This document shows, one piece after another, positions 1 to 7,968 of a DNA stretch of 16,739 nucleotides. The DNA lies in assembly GCF_946221515.1 (NCBI RefSeq), contig NZ_CAMJVK010000032.1, forward strand, positions 1-16,739, read 5' to 3'. Made by a program: the position numbers and the translations under genes. The stretch is from an uncultured Fenollaria sp. (GTDB lineage: Bacteria > Bacillota > Clostridia > Tissierellales > Peptoniphilaceae). The notes below the pieces were generated by a model that saw nothing but the letters and a program-made list of their open reading frames with translations, did no database searches and was not told the origin of the DNA. Position 1 is the stretch's first letter, and every line of letters starts with the position of its first letter.

Positions 1-590
1 TCTGCTCCATTTGCTATAGTATCTTTTCTGTGAAGTACTCCATGCTCAAGACTTATCATAAGCTCATCAAGTTCGCATAATAGTGGCATTAATTCATCTA
101 CTCCCAGCTTCTTTGTGTAAGCACAAATAGGACAACGAGTAATTCTATAATAACAAGCGCCCTCATAAGGCTCTCCCTCAAAATCAACTTTAAATGACGT
201 AGGATATAGCTTTTCTTTTTCCTCTGTATACCACTTGTAATACTTAAGAATATTTTTCTTATTGGCCTCTTTTCCTCTCTTAGTATTTAGATTAATTAAG
301 GAAAAATACCATTTGACAGAATAAAGAGATTGGCGCATCATATCTTGAATGGTTTCTGGTGGAATCTTTTTCTCGCTTGCTAGGTAAGGAGCAACAAAAA
401 CAAGAGCGAACATCTCATTGTATGCCATAGGATTGTCATTGCCTATATCATCTGCTTCTTCTATTAATTTTCGATAAATTATTTTGCTCTTTTTAATAAT
501 TTCTGAAGCATATCCTTTATCATACTTCTCTATAAGAACTTTTTTCATCTGTCTTTTAAATAACCAAAAATAAAAACCATTGTACTTCAT
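1..590 (-). CDS. L-2-amino-thiazoline-4-carboxylic acid hydrolase family protein (C-terminus cut by window edge)
   Basis: An open frame of 196 codons runs off the left edge with no stop. It starts at ATG 590, with the ribosome site GAGGT seven bases upstream. The translation shows the family's Cys-rich region (YYRITRCPICAYTKKLG, about residues 144-160), a PLLCELDE stretch, and the start of the terminal HRKDTIANGA motif, which normally leads into a conserved C-x-F just beyond the window. Described members open the thiazoline ring of ATC to N- or S-carbamoyl-cysteine on the route to L-cysteine, but most relatives are untested, so only the family is assigned. No signal peptide or membrane segment is seen. 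It follows the methyltransferase by 52 bases with no visible terminator, so the two are probably co-transcribed. Family membership is fairly sure; the substrate is not. Confidence 0.75.
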   Translation of the reverse strand, partial: MKYNGFYFWLFKRQMKKVLIEKYDKGYASEIIKKSKIIYRKLIEEADDIGNDNPMAYNEMFALVFVAPYLASEKKIPPETIQDMMRQSLYSVKWYFSLINLNTKRGKEANKKNILKYYKWYTEEKEKLYPTSFKVDFEGEPYEGACYYRITRCPICAYTKKLGVDELMPLLCELDELMISLEHGVLHRKDTIANGA

Positions 591-642
591 CTTGCATACC
601 TCATTAATTTTCTAAAATTTTTATAATAATTTATATACTATT

Positions 643-1398
643 TTATTTTCTTCCAATAAGAAGCGTCGAGCCGGAAAGTCCCAGCAAGATAGCTTCTTTA
701 TGACTCATAAAAAGACCCTTTGTTGTATCAATTAATTGCAAATCTTGATAGCCATCTTTTTCTAGTTTTTCGATAAATTTATTCATATCTCCATATCTTG
801 ACTTATTCATCAAATCATGAATAACAAAAACTCCGCCTTTTTTAAGCACGCGAAATGTTTCCAGTAAAAGTTTTTGTTTATTTTTTTCTACAATGTTGTG
901 ATAAACATAGTTGCTTGTAACTGCATCAAAACTTTCATCTTCAAAGGGAAGATTTACTGCATTTCCTTCTACAAATCTCACATTTGCTACTCCCTCAGCA
1001 CTAGCATTGTCATGGCAGAGCTTCTTTGAAAATTCGCTCTTGTATGGACCACTCCATATATCACAGCCCACCATGATCGCCCCTGGATTTTTCTTAGCAC
1101 AGGCTATAGTAAGAGCCCCACTGCCGCAGCCCACATCTAAGCCCACTCCACCATCTTGGATTTTTACATAGTCAGCAGTCCCTTCTATCATGACTTTAGC
1201 GAGCTTTCTTTTACCCTTGTAATCAAAACTCTTATATAAGATGCTTAACCAGACAGTAATAAAAAGAAGTATTAGGCATACTAAGCCTAGGATAATCCCA
1301 CAGATAAGCCTTGGCTTTCCTTGAAGAACTAGGTCACTTGCACCAAATATGATAAACAAAATAAAACTTACTAGACTTTCGCCAATTTTAGCGAGCAA
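643..1398 (-). CDS. class I SAM-dependent methyltransferase with N-terminal membrane hairpin (5' end frameshifted)
   Basis: The 251-codon frame from TTG 1398 has two hydrophobic helices (about residues 8-24 and 31-54). A Rossmann methyltransferase domain follows: motif I VGLDVGCGSGALTIA (85-99), GCDIWSG (111-117), a GNAVNLPFEDESFDAV post-motif (145-160), and the late ...VLKKGGVFVIHDLM... strand. It probably methylates a small or lipid substrate at the membrane; the acceptor cannot be read from sequence. TTG 1398 has no ribosome site and is unlikely to be the true start. The expected start is ATG 1469, which is out of frame because of an eight-A run (see the next entry). With one extra A the protein would be about 275 residues. 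If the shift is real and not bypassed, this is a pseudogene; if it is a read error or is bypassed by slippage, the gene is intact. It is first in a likely two-gene unit. Confidence 0.75.
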   Translation of the reverse strand: MLAKIGESLVSFILFIIFGASDLVLQGKPRLICGIILGLVCLILLFITVWLSILYKSFDYKGKRKLAKVMIEGTADYVKIQDGGVGLDVGCGSGALTIACAKKNPGAIMVGCDIWSGPYKSEFSKKLCHDNASAEGVANVRFVEGNAVNLPFEDESFDAVTSNYVYHNIVEKNKQKLLLETFRVLKKGGVFVIHDLMNKSRYGDMNKFIEKLEKDGYQDLQLIDTTKGLFMSHKEAILLGLSGSTLLIGRK

Positions 1399-1469
1399 GA
1401 GTCTTTTAGGAACCCAGTTTTTGTAGTCAGCTTTTATTTTTTTTCATCATAAAAATCTAATTGTTTCAT
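1399..1469 (-). pseudogene. out-of-frame 5' end of the methyltransferase gene (A8 frameshift)
   Basis: ATG at 1469-1467 is preceded by AGAGGAG with eight-base spacing, a good ribosome site. Reading from it gives MKQLDFYDEKK and then TAA, because the run of A at 1444-1437 (minus strand) is eight long. With nine A the frame continues as IKADYKNWVPKRLL and joins the methyltransferase without a break. The short DFYDEK...DYKNWVPK opening is what I would expect of these Firmicutes methyltransferases (recalled, not searched). So the gene carries an apparent single-base deletion at a homopolymer. Possible explanations are a sequencing error, a true mutation, phase variation, or transcriptional slippage. 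Confidence 0.8.
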
Positions 1470-1565
1470 AAAATTTTCTCCTCTTAATAAATAATTTTAT
1501 AAAATTTCCCTTTATCTTCTAATCTAATATTCTTAATTACCACTTTATAATCTTATTCTAAATCT

Positions 1566-1594
1566 ATGTTAGCACTAGCTAACTAATTTGTCAA
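1566..1594 (-). promoter_or_regulatory. promoter for the methyltransferase unit
   Basis: On the minus strand a perfect -35 TTGACA (1594-1589) is followed after 17 bases by TAACAT (1571-1566), which matches four of six -10 positions. Transcription would start near 1560, leaving a leader of about 90 bases before ATG 1469. The palindrome at 1568-1583 covers the -10 and part of the spacer. Confidence 0.6.
1568..1583. promoter_or_regulatory. palindromic operator candidate
   Basis: GTTAGC-ACTA-GCTAAC is a perfect six-base inverted repeat overlapping the -10 and spacer of the methyltransferase promoter, a position typical of a repressor site. A related word, TTAGCGCTAG, lies about 90 bases away on the opposite strand at 1661-1670 (TTAGCACTAG at 1569-1578). 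The form resembles MarR/TetR-type operators, but no regulator gene is in the window. Confidence 0.4.
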
Positions 1595-1638
1595 GCACTT
1601 TATATAAATAATTAAATAAACTTTGTACTTGCATAAAC

Positions 1639-1668
1639 AAAAAGTGCTACTCGAATAAGACTAGCGCT
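1639..1668 (-). terminator. possible second weak terminator or operator hairpin
   Basis: AGTGCTA (1643-1649) and TAGCGCT (1662-1668) form a seven-base inverted repeat with one imperfect pair and a 12-base loop. On the minus strand TTTTT follows directly. It lies downstream of the uvrC terminator and could back it up. It also contains the TTAGCGCTAG word shared with the operator candidate, so it may instead be a protein-binding site. Confidence 0.3.
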
Positions 1669-1720
1669 AAGATTTTTAATATTTTTAACTTTTCATTTTA
1701 ATTTAAAGCGACACTCCATT

Positions 1721-1754
1721 AAAAAAAGATACTTAAATCAACTAAGTATCTTTT
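1721..1754 (-). terminator. intrinsic terminator at the end of uvrC
   Basis: The 12-base arms AAAAGATACTTA (1724-1735) and TAAGTATCTTTT (1743-1754) flank a seven-base loop. On the minus strand the stem is followed by more T (1727-1721). The stem begins inside the last uvrC codons and includes its TAG stop (1744-1742). It is AT-rich, so only moderately strong. Confidence 0.7.
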
Positions 1755-3577
1755 CTGAAAAATTCATATATATCTTTTGCGTTTGTCTTTGATATACCCT
1801 TGACTGATTCAAGCTTTTCAAGGCTTGCTCTCCTAATCGCATCTATATCATCAAAGGCTTCGTATAATATCTTTTTCTTTTTAGGTCCTATGCCAACTAT
1901 CTCATCGAGTATAGACTGATTGATGTTTTTCTCCCTTAAGGACCTATGATATGTGATAGCAAATCTGTGTGCCTCGTCTTGTATCCTTGTTAGTATCTTG
2001 AATAGTTCCGAGCTCTTGTCAAGCTTTATAATCTCGCCCATATAAGCGAGTGAATCGGTTCTGTGATGATCGTCCTTTTTTAGTCCAACGACTGGTATCT
2101 CTATACCAAGATTATCCAAAACCATTTGCGCACTCGATGCTTGACCAAGGCCACCGTCTATAAGTATGACGTCTGGCAGCGCCACGAATGAACCTTCCTT
2201 ATCCTTCATACTTCTCATAAAGCGTCTCTCAAGCACTTCTCTTAGCGAGCCGTAGTCGTCTGGACCGACTATGGTCTTGATTCTAAAGCGCCTGTACTCA
2301 TTTCTTTGCATATCGCCGTTCTCGTAAACAACCATGGACGCGACTGAATTTTGTCCCATGGTATTGGATATATCGTAGCACTCAAGCCTATTTGGCACAT
2401 CTTCAAGCCATAATAAATCCTTAAAGCGCTGCATCGCCATATCCTTTAAGGCTTTCTTCCTTATATATCTATCGGCATGTTTCTCAACCATGTCGATGGC
2501 GTTTTTCTTCGCCATAAGCACCAAGGCTCTCTTCTCGCCTCTTTGAGGCACGTGTATATCAACTTTGTGATTTGCTATCTTCGACAGTGCCTCAATCATT
2601 TCCTCTCTATCAGGAAAATCGATTTCTGAAATGATTTCGTTTGGCATATCGATGTTGGCTGAATAATGCTGCGAGATAAAGGCTTTGAATATGTCTTTGA
2701 TCTCGGTCTTCTTTTCATTTTCGAATAGATAATAGTTCCTTTCAAGGATTTTGCCGTCACGTATGATAAATAGTTCAAGTATAACGTCTGAGATGCCTTC
2801 TGCATAAGCAAGGACATCTCTATTGATGGCGTCGGGCGAAGTGATTTTTTGCTCCTTGTGTATGTCGTTAAAAGCATTGACCACGTTTAAGTACTCGGCT
2901 GCCTTCTCGAACTCAAGATTCTTAACCGCTTCGTCGAGCTTCGCCTTATATTTCTCCAAAAGTGATTTATCTTTATTTTGAAGTATCCTCATCGCTCTAT
3001 CAACAAGTTCTGCGTATTCTTCTTCTGTGACCTCGGCTCTGCAAGGCGCTATACACTTGCCTATGAAGTAGTTAAGGCAGGGCCTGATCTTGCCCTTAAC
3101 TTTCTCGATATTTAAATTACAGTCCCTTAGCTTAAGCTCTCTATTGATTATATCAATCCCGATGTTGACGCTAGCTGCATTTGGGTACTGACCAAAGTAC
3201 TTTGCCCCGTCTTTTCTAAGTAAACGCGTTTTTAATATGCGCGGATATTTTTCATTGCTCGTCACCTTGATGTATGGGTAGCTTTTATCGTCACGAAGGA
3301 CTATATTGTACTTAGGCACGTAACGCTTAATAAGGTTGGACTCTAGGATCAGAGCCTCAACCTCATTATCAACAATTATATATTCAAACTCGGCAATGTT
3401 TTTTACCATCGCCTTAACTTTTTCAGAGTGATTAGTCGAACTCCTAAAGTAGCTCCTCACTCTATTAGATAAATTTTTCGCCTTGCCTACATAAATTATC
3501 TCGCCCTTGTCATTCTTCATAATGTAAATGCCGGGGTTTTTAGGCAGCTTCTTTATCTCTTCTTCAAAGTTAAACAT
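1742..3577 (-). CDS. uvrC: UvrABC excinuclease subunit C
   Basis: UvrC makes both incisions in nucleotide excision repair after UvrB is loaded at a lesion. At 611 residues it is a normal length. The GIY-YIG nuclease for the 3' cut is at about 14-93 (GIYIMK, IIYVGKAKNLSNRVRSYF). A four-cysteine group follows (C153, C167, C175, C179), matching the cysteines reported to bind an iron-sulfur cluster in E. coli UvrC. The UVR helix pair that contacts UvrB is at about 203-238. The RNase H-like domain for the 5' cut has D402 (CYDISN), D474 (LIDGGLGQ) and H537 (DEAHRFA). Two helix-hairpin-helix units close the protein (about 555-606). The start is ATG 3577, sharing one base with the stop of the upstream aminopeptidase gene (TAATG), so translation is probably coupled. 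Confidence 0.97.
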   Translation of the reverse strand: MFNFEEEIKKLPKNPGIYIMKNDKGEIIYVGKAKNLSNRVRSYFRSSTNHSEKVKAMVKNIAEFEYIIVDNEVEALILESNLIKRYVPKYNIVLRDDKSYPYIKVTSNEKYPRILKTRLLRKDGAKYFGQYPNAASVNIGIDIINRELKLRDCNLNIEKVKGKIRPCLNYFIGKCIAPCRAEVTEEEYAELVDRAMRILQNKDKSLLEKYKAKLDEAVKNLEFEKAAEYLNVVNAFNDIHKEQKITSPDAINRDVLAYAEGISDVILELFIIRDGKILERNYYLFENEKKTEIKDIFKAFISQHYSANIDMPNEIISEIDFPDREEMIEALSKIANHKVDIHVPQRGEKRALVLMAKKNAIDMVEKHADRYIRKKALKDMAMQRFKDLLWLEDVPNRLECYDISNTMGQNSVASMVVYENGDMQRNEYRRFRIKTIVGPDDYGSLREVLERRFMRSMKDKEGSFVALPDVILIDGGLGQASSAQMVLDNLGIEIPVVGLKKDDHHRTDSLAYMGEIIKLDKSSELFKILTRIQDEAHRFAITYHRSLREKNINQSILDEIVGIGPKKKKILYEAFDDIDAIRRASLEKLESVKGISKTNAKDIYEFFRKDT

Positions 3578-5349
3578 TAAATTTCACTTGTCGCCTTTTT
3601 TAGCCAAGCTTTTTCGTCTTCATTTAAGAATGGACTTAGTTTTTCATAAACAGCTTTATGGTAATCGTTTAGCCAAGAGATTTCTTCAGCTGTAAGCATG
3701 TCTTTATCTACAGCGTCCTTATCGATAGGCGCATATGTTAGTGGCTCAAGTCTAAAGAACTCGCCGTATTTACTTGTGCCTGCGTCTTCAACATAGACAA
3801 GGTTTTCAGTTCTAACACCGTATTTACCGTCTTCGTAAACACCTGGTTCAACACTGAAAATCATGTTCTTAACTAAGTCTACATCATTATATCTAGATGA
3901 AATATTGTGTGGTCCTTCATGAACATTTAGTAAATAGCCAACGCCGTGACCAGTGCCGTGAAGGTAATCCATTTGGTTTTTGTAAAGATCTAGTCTTGCT
4001 AATAAATCTAGTGAAGATCCCTTAGTACCCTTCTTGAATACAACGCTCATAAGTCTGATGAAACCCTTTAAAACTAGAGTAAATCCAGTTCTTTCTTCAT
4101 CACTCAAATCACCCATCGCCATAGTTCTAGTGATGTCTGTTGTACCAAACTTATATTGTCCGCCGCTGTCAACAAGTAAAAGTCCCTTTGCTTCAAGCTT
4201 TTTGTTAGTCTCTTCGCTTGACATATAGTGAACGATTGCACCATTGTCAGCGTAACCGCAGATAGTATCGAAGCTTTCTTCTAAGAAATCTTCTGACATA
4301 GCTCTAAAATCATGAAGTTTGTCTTGAACTGTAAGCTCATCAAGCTCTGTCTTATCAGACTCCTTAAGCCACTTCATGAATCTCGCTATAGCAACGCCAT
4401 CAGTTATGTGCGCCTTCTTTATATTTTTAATTTCAGTATCATTTTTAACTGCTTTAAACTTTGTAGTGATGTTTATGTCGTCTATAACGTAGTTGTCGTC
4501 TTCGATTAGCTTAAACATGTATCTATTGATTTTGTTTTCGTCTAGGTAGATAGTCTTGTCCTTGATCTTTCTCAAGTCATCTTCAAAGGCTTCATACGCC
4601 TTAACTTCAACGCCTTTTGCATTAAGCGCCTTGATTATGGCATCATCAAGCTTATCAAGATCTGTGTAGATGGCTGCCTTATCAAAATCGATGTAAGCGT
4701 AAGAAATTAGTACTGGCGAGTCTTGTATATCGTTTGCTCTGATATTGTATAGCCAGCAGATGTCATCAAGTGAAGCGATTATGCTTAGGTCAGCTCCTTC
4801 TTCTTTAAGCGCTTCTCTAAATCTCTTTAATTTATCTCTAGTGCTTTCACCCGCCTCTTCGTCTGATAGTATAAAGGCTTTATCCTTCTTAAGAGCAGGT
4901 CTATCAGTCCAAATCTCTGAAATAAGGTCGACGTCGTCAACAAATTTAACGTCCCTACCATCAACAAGGTCCTCTATCCTTTCAAACATCGCTTCAGAAA
5001 AAGTCTTGCCATTAAAGCCAATCACTTCGCCCTTAGCTACGCTATCTCTAAGATATTCCATAAATGTTGGAACGCCTGGCTTACCCCATTTATATAGCTC
5101 ATATGAAGTGCCCTTTAATTGATTTTCTGCTTGAACGTGATATCTTCCGTCCGCCCATAGCATTGCCTTATCCATAGTGATGATGACATTGCCTTGTGAG
5201 CCGGTAAAGCCGGATATGAATACTCTGTCCTTGTAGTAATCAGAAAGGTACTCATTCATGTGTGGGTCCGCTGTGGCAACTATATACATAGTGATGCCGT
5301 TTTTCTTCATTAATTCTCTTAAACTTTTAACTCTATCGTCAATTGACAT
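3577..5349 (-). CDS. X-Pro aminopeptidase (aminopeptidase P, M24B family)
   Basis: A cytosolic metallopeptidase that removes an N-terminal residue before proline, used in peptide turnover. The 590-residue form has two creatinase-type N-terminal domains (about 5-145 and 155-300), a pita-bread catalytic domain (about 310-530), and the short C-terminal extension of the long XPNPEP-like branch. The five metal ligands are D394 (LVDSGG), D405 (TTDITRT), H468 (HGTGHGVG), E501 (SVEPGVYE) and E515 (VRTENL). The start is ATG 5349 with GGGAGG seven bases upstream. It is the first gene of a two-gene unit with uvrC and diverges from the degV-type gene. The call is firm; pepP is the usual name for relatives, but the exact subfamily is not shown. 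Confidence 0.95.
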   Translation of the reverse strand: MSIDDRVKSLRELMKKNGITMYIVATADPHMNEYLSDYYKDRVFISGFTGSQGNVIITMDKAMLWADGRYHVQAENQLKGTSYELYKWGKPGVPTFMEYLRDSVAKGEVIGFNGKTFSEAMFERIEDLVDGRDVKFVDDVDLISEIWTDRPALKKDKAFILSDEEAGESTRDKLKRFREALKEEGADLSIIASLDDICWLYNIRANDIQDSPVLISYAYIDFDKAAIYTDLDKLDDAIIKALNAKGVEVKAYEAFEDDLRKIKDKTIYLDENKINRYMFKLIEDDNYVIDDINITTKFKAVKNDTEIKNIKKAHITDGVAIARFMKWLKESDKTELDELTVQDKLHDFRAMSEDFLEESFDTICGYADNGAIVHYMSSEETNKKLEAKGLLLVDSGGQYKFGTTDITRTMAMGDLSDEERTGFTLVLKGFIRLMSVVFKKGTKGSSLDLLARLDLYKNQMDYLHGTGHGVGYLLNVHEGPHNISSRYNDVDLVKNMIFSVEPGVYEDGKYGVRTENLVYVEDAGTSKYGEFFRLEPLTYAPIDKDAVDKDMLTAEEISWLNDYHKAVYEKLSPFLNEDEKAWLKKATSEI

Positions 5350-5372
5350 TATAAAACCTCCCTTATATATGT

Positions 5373-5381
5373 ATTATACCA
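5373..5381 (-). promoter_or_regulatory. extended -10 promoter for the aminopeptidase-uvrC unit
   Basis: The minus strand reads TGGTATAAT, a perfect -10 with a TG extension, 24 bases before the ATG at 5349. No good -35 is seen. The surrounding word ATGTGGTATAATA recurs exactly ahead of nagE. Confidence 0.65.
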
Positions 5382-5459
5382 CATAAGGTGATTTTTTAAT
5401 ATATGGACTTGAAAATATATTATTTGTACAAATTGCTTTAAATGTGCATAACATTTATC

Positions 5460-5488
5460 TTGTCTTTAATAAATTTATATGTTATAAT
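5460..5488 (+). promoter_or_regulatory. promoter for the degV-type gene
   Basis: TTGTCT (5460-5465), a 17-base spacer, and TATAAT (5483-5488) preceded by TGT, giving an extended -10. The GAGAGG ribosome site and ATG 5512 follow. Confidence 0.7.
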
Positions 5489-5511
5489 TAATCGTATGAG
5501 AGAGGTAAAAA

Positions 5512-6384
5512 ATGACAAGAATTATAATTGATAGTGCGAGTGATTTCACGCAAGAAGAAATAAAAGAATTTGATCTCGAAGCATTGTATGTCAGTGTTTT
5601 TGACACAGATGATGTGGAGACTATCCTACGTGACGGACTTGATATAAAGCGCTCTGATATATATAAAGCTATGAGAAAGGGTAAGATTTTTAAGACTAGT
5701 CAGATCAATCTAAACCAATACCTAGAAGGTTTTGAAAAGGTATGTAAGGAAGGCGAAGACTTTATCTACATCTGCCTTTCATATGGACTTACAACGGCTT
5801 GGGATACATCGCGCATGGCGATTAAGATGCTTGAAGAAAAGTATCCCCAAAGACGCATGGTCTCAATCAACTCAAAGTCGATGACTATAGGTGAGCAAAT
5901 CATAGTTAGAGATATTATTGAAAAGAAAAATGAAGGCTACTCACTTGATGAGCTTGAAAAGAGAGCCAACGAGATTAGTGGCAAGGTAGTTCATCTCTTC
6001 ACTGTTGATGACTTAAACTACTTATTCATGGGTGGAAGAATTTCTAAGACCGTGAAGAATGTTGGTCAAGTCTTAAACATCAAGCCGCTGCTTGGTGATG
6101 ATGACGATGGTGCATTGGCACTTAAGGATAAGGTGCGCGGCGAAGCAAAGATATATAAAAAGCTAGCTAATACTTTCATAGAAGATGCTAAGAAGAATCC
6201 TGATGTATTGAAGCACGCAATAGTTGGTCACACTGACAACATTGAAGGCGCTCAAAAGCTTTTTGAAATGATATCAGCTGAAGTCGATACTAAGGATGTC
6301 ATCATTAGAGAGATAGGCCCAGCAATAGGTGCTCACTTAGGACCTGGTGCTGTTGCCATCGCTTACTTAGACGAAACAAGATAA
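5512..6384 (+). CDS. DegV family fatty-acid-binding protein (FakB type)
   Basis: DegV/FakB proteins hold a fatty acid and present it to the kinase FakA, which makes acyl-phosphate for phospholipid synthesis. The 290 residues are normal. Seen are the opening IIIDSASD (4-11), T62 in KTSQ, D/N-rich ISINSKSM-like strand residues at 116-124, NYLFMGGRIS (169-178), IKPLL (190-194), R209, and the closing IGPAIGAHLGPGA (268-280) with H275. The ligand-head motif, usually SSGLSGT, is SYGLTTA here (90-96), so the second Ser is Tyr and the tail differs. This suggests an altered pocket or an outlying branch. It has its own promoter and terminator and no neighbouring fakA, which is common since FakB genes are often scattered. 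The start is ATG 5512 after GAGAGG. Confidence 0.9.
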   Translation: MTRIIIDSASDFTQEEIKEFDLEALYVSVFDTDDVETILRDGLDIKRSDIYKAMRKGKIFKTSQINLNQYLEGFEKVCKEGEDFIYICLSYGLTTAWDTSRMAIKMLEEKYPQRRMVSINSKSMTIGEQIIVRDIIEKKNEGYSLDELEKRANEISGKVVHLFTVDDLNYLFMGGRISKTVKNVGQVLNIKPLLGDDDDGALALKDKVRGEAKIYKKLANTFIEDAKKNPDVLKHAIVGHTDNIEGAQKLFEMISAEVDTKDVIIREIGPAIGAHLGPGAVAIAYLDETR

Positions 6385-6393
6385 ACTTATATT

Positions 6394-6425
6394 TGGTCAA
6401 ACTCATTAAGAGCTTGACCATTTTT
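6394..6425 (+). terminator. intrinsic terminator of the degV-type gene
   Basis: TGGTCAA (6394-6400) pairs with TTGACCA (6414-6420). CTC/GAG extends the stem past one mismatch, and TTTTT follows at 6421-6425. It lies nine bases after the stop codon. Confidence 0.85.
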
Positions 6426-6430
6426 ATGCA

Positions 6431-6465
6431 AAGAAAAACTCCTAATCGTTTTGATCAGGAGTTTT
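6431..6465 (-). terminator. intrinsic terminator of the DUF1846 gene
   Basis: AAAACTCCT (6435-6443) pairs with AGGAGTTTT (6457-6465), and the minus strand continues TTTTTCTTT after the stem. A T run also follows on the plus strand, so it may work in both directions as a backstop to the degV terminator. Confidence 0.8.
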
Positions 6466-6472
6466 GTATTTT

Positions 6473-7951
6473 TTAAAATTTAGTATCAACGTAATCGCTT
6501 GTTAGGTCTATATTTAACTTTCTAAATAGTTCTATGTCTGTTAGATTAAGCATAGCTGTCGAGTGTGCTCTTAAGTTTCTTATCTTAGATAGATTGTCTA
6601 TACATAGCTTGGCGCTCGGATTAAACATCTTCGATGTCGCTAAGCAAATTAAAACCTCTTCGACATTTAGTAAAGGACTTTCTTTCTTTTCGATTATGCC
6701 TTTTACTTCCTTTATTGGTTCAAGTATCGCCTTGTCTATCAAGTGTAAATCATCTGGTATATTCGATATATACTTAAGTAGATTAAGTACAGCAGCTGCG
6801 GCTGAGTCCATAAGCTCGCCGTCTCTACCAGTTATGATAGTATCTTCATATTCGATAGCAGTGACATTTGAGTTAGTGATACCCATCTTGATTAGTTCAG
6901 CCTTTTTATTTCTTGCAGCAACTAAAGATTTTCTGTCCTCAACAGTAAGGTTAAGCTCTTCCATAAGCGTTTTGATTCTTTGAGCTTCGTCCTTCTTTTG
7001 ATTAGTCATCTTGTAAGTAAGTAGTGCCTTTAAGTATCTTCTGATAATTTCTTGTCTCGATGCTTCTTTAACTACTTCTTCATCTATGATACCTGACTTG
7101 ATTCTATTGACGCCCATGTCAGTTGGTGATTTGTAGAACTCCTCACCCATAATTCTATCAAGAATCTTCTTTAATATAGGAAAGGCTTGTACGTCTCTGT
7201 TGTAATTTACAGAGATCTCACCATAAGCTTGTAAATGATATGGGTCGATTTGATTAACGTCGCTTAGGTCAGCAGTTGCCGCCTCATAAGCAAGGTTTAG
7301 CTCGTGCTTTAAAGGCATGTTCCAAACTGGGAAAGTCTCGAACTTTGCATAACCAGCTTTGACACCACGCTTGTACTCATGATATAGCTGCGAAAGACAT
7401 GTAGTCATCTTGCCACTACCTGGACCTGGGCCAGTTACCACGATGATAGGCATAGTCGTCTCAATGTATGGATGCTTGCCAAAACCATCTTCAGAAAGTA
7501 TCTTGTCAACGTCATTAGGGAAGCCCTCAGTCTTGTCATGAAGATAAACCCTCATGCCTCTTGCTTCCATATATTCCTTAAATTTATCAACATTTTCGTC
7601 CTTTTTGTAACGGTTGATAACGACACTGTTAATCTTAATGCCCTTTGCCTTTAATCTCTCTATAAGTCTGATGGCCTCTCTCTCGTATGTAAGACCAGTG
7701 TTGTTGTTAAGCTTGTTTGATATGATGTCTTGAGCGTGTATAGTGATGATGACCTCCATCCTGTCCTTTAACTTCTCAAGTAAAACAGTCTTGACGTCTT
7801 CGTCGTAGCCAGGCAAAACTCTTTGCGCGTGCTTGTCGCCTATAAGCTTACCGCCAAACTCCATATAAAGCTTCTCAAACTTTTCAACCCTCTTAAGGAT
7901 ATAGTCGCTTTGTTCTTTTATATATAATTCATTCGAAAAACCTAGTTTCAT
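6473..7951 (-). CDS. DUF1846 family protein (UPF0371), P-loop-containing, function unassigned
   Basis: A 492-residue cytosolic protein of a family widespread in Firmicutes and anaerobes whose biochemical role I cannot name. The family-typical start MKLGFSNELYIKEQSDYIL and the early EFGGKL (31-36) are present. A glycine-rich GPGPGSGK (174-181) reads like a Walker A loop, followed by MTTCLSQLYHEY, which suggests nucleotide binding. NPTD-like SPTDMGVNRI (about 277-286) and a helical C-terminal half follow. There is no signal peptide and no membrane segment. The start is ATG 7951, with GAGGTG close upstream. It stands alone, with its own promoter and terminator, converging on the degV-type gene. 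Family assignment is strong; function is open. Confidence 0.85.
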   Translation of the reverse strand: MKLGFSNELYIKEQSDYILKRVEKFEKLYMEFGGKLIGDKHAQRVLPGYDEDVKTVLLEKLKDRMEVIITIHAQDIISNKLNNNTGLTYEREAIRLIERLKAKGIKINSVVINRYKKDENVDKFKEYMEARGMRVYLHDKTEGFPNDVDKILSEDGFGKHPYIETTMPIIVVTGPGPGSGKMTTCLSQLYHEYKRGVKAGYAKFETFPVWNMPLKHELNLAYEAATADLSDVNQIDPYHLQAYGEISVNYNRDVQAFPILKKILDRIMGEEFYKSPTDMGVNRIKSGIIDEEVVKEASRQEIIRRYLKALLTYKMTNQKKDEAQRIKTLMEELNLTVEDRKSLVAARNKKAELIKMGITNSNVTAIEYEDTIITGRDGELMDSAAAAVLNLLKYISNIPDDLHLIDKAILEPIKEVKGIIEKKESPLLNVEEVLICLATSKMFNPSAKLCIDNLSKIRNLRAHSTAMLNLTDIELFRKLNIDLTSDYVDTKF

Positions 7952-7968
7952 CTTTTCACCTCGTTTTG

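Noticed and set aside
911..1171. Plus-strand frame within the methyltransferase
   Set aside because: It mirrors the conserved motif region of the methyltransferase on the other strand; a shadow frame.
1470..1565. Riboswitch in the roughly 90-base methyltransferase leader
   Set aside because: The leader is almost all A/T with no stable stems or known conserved core.
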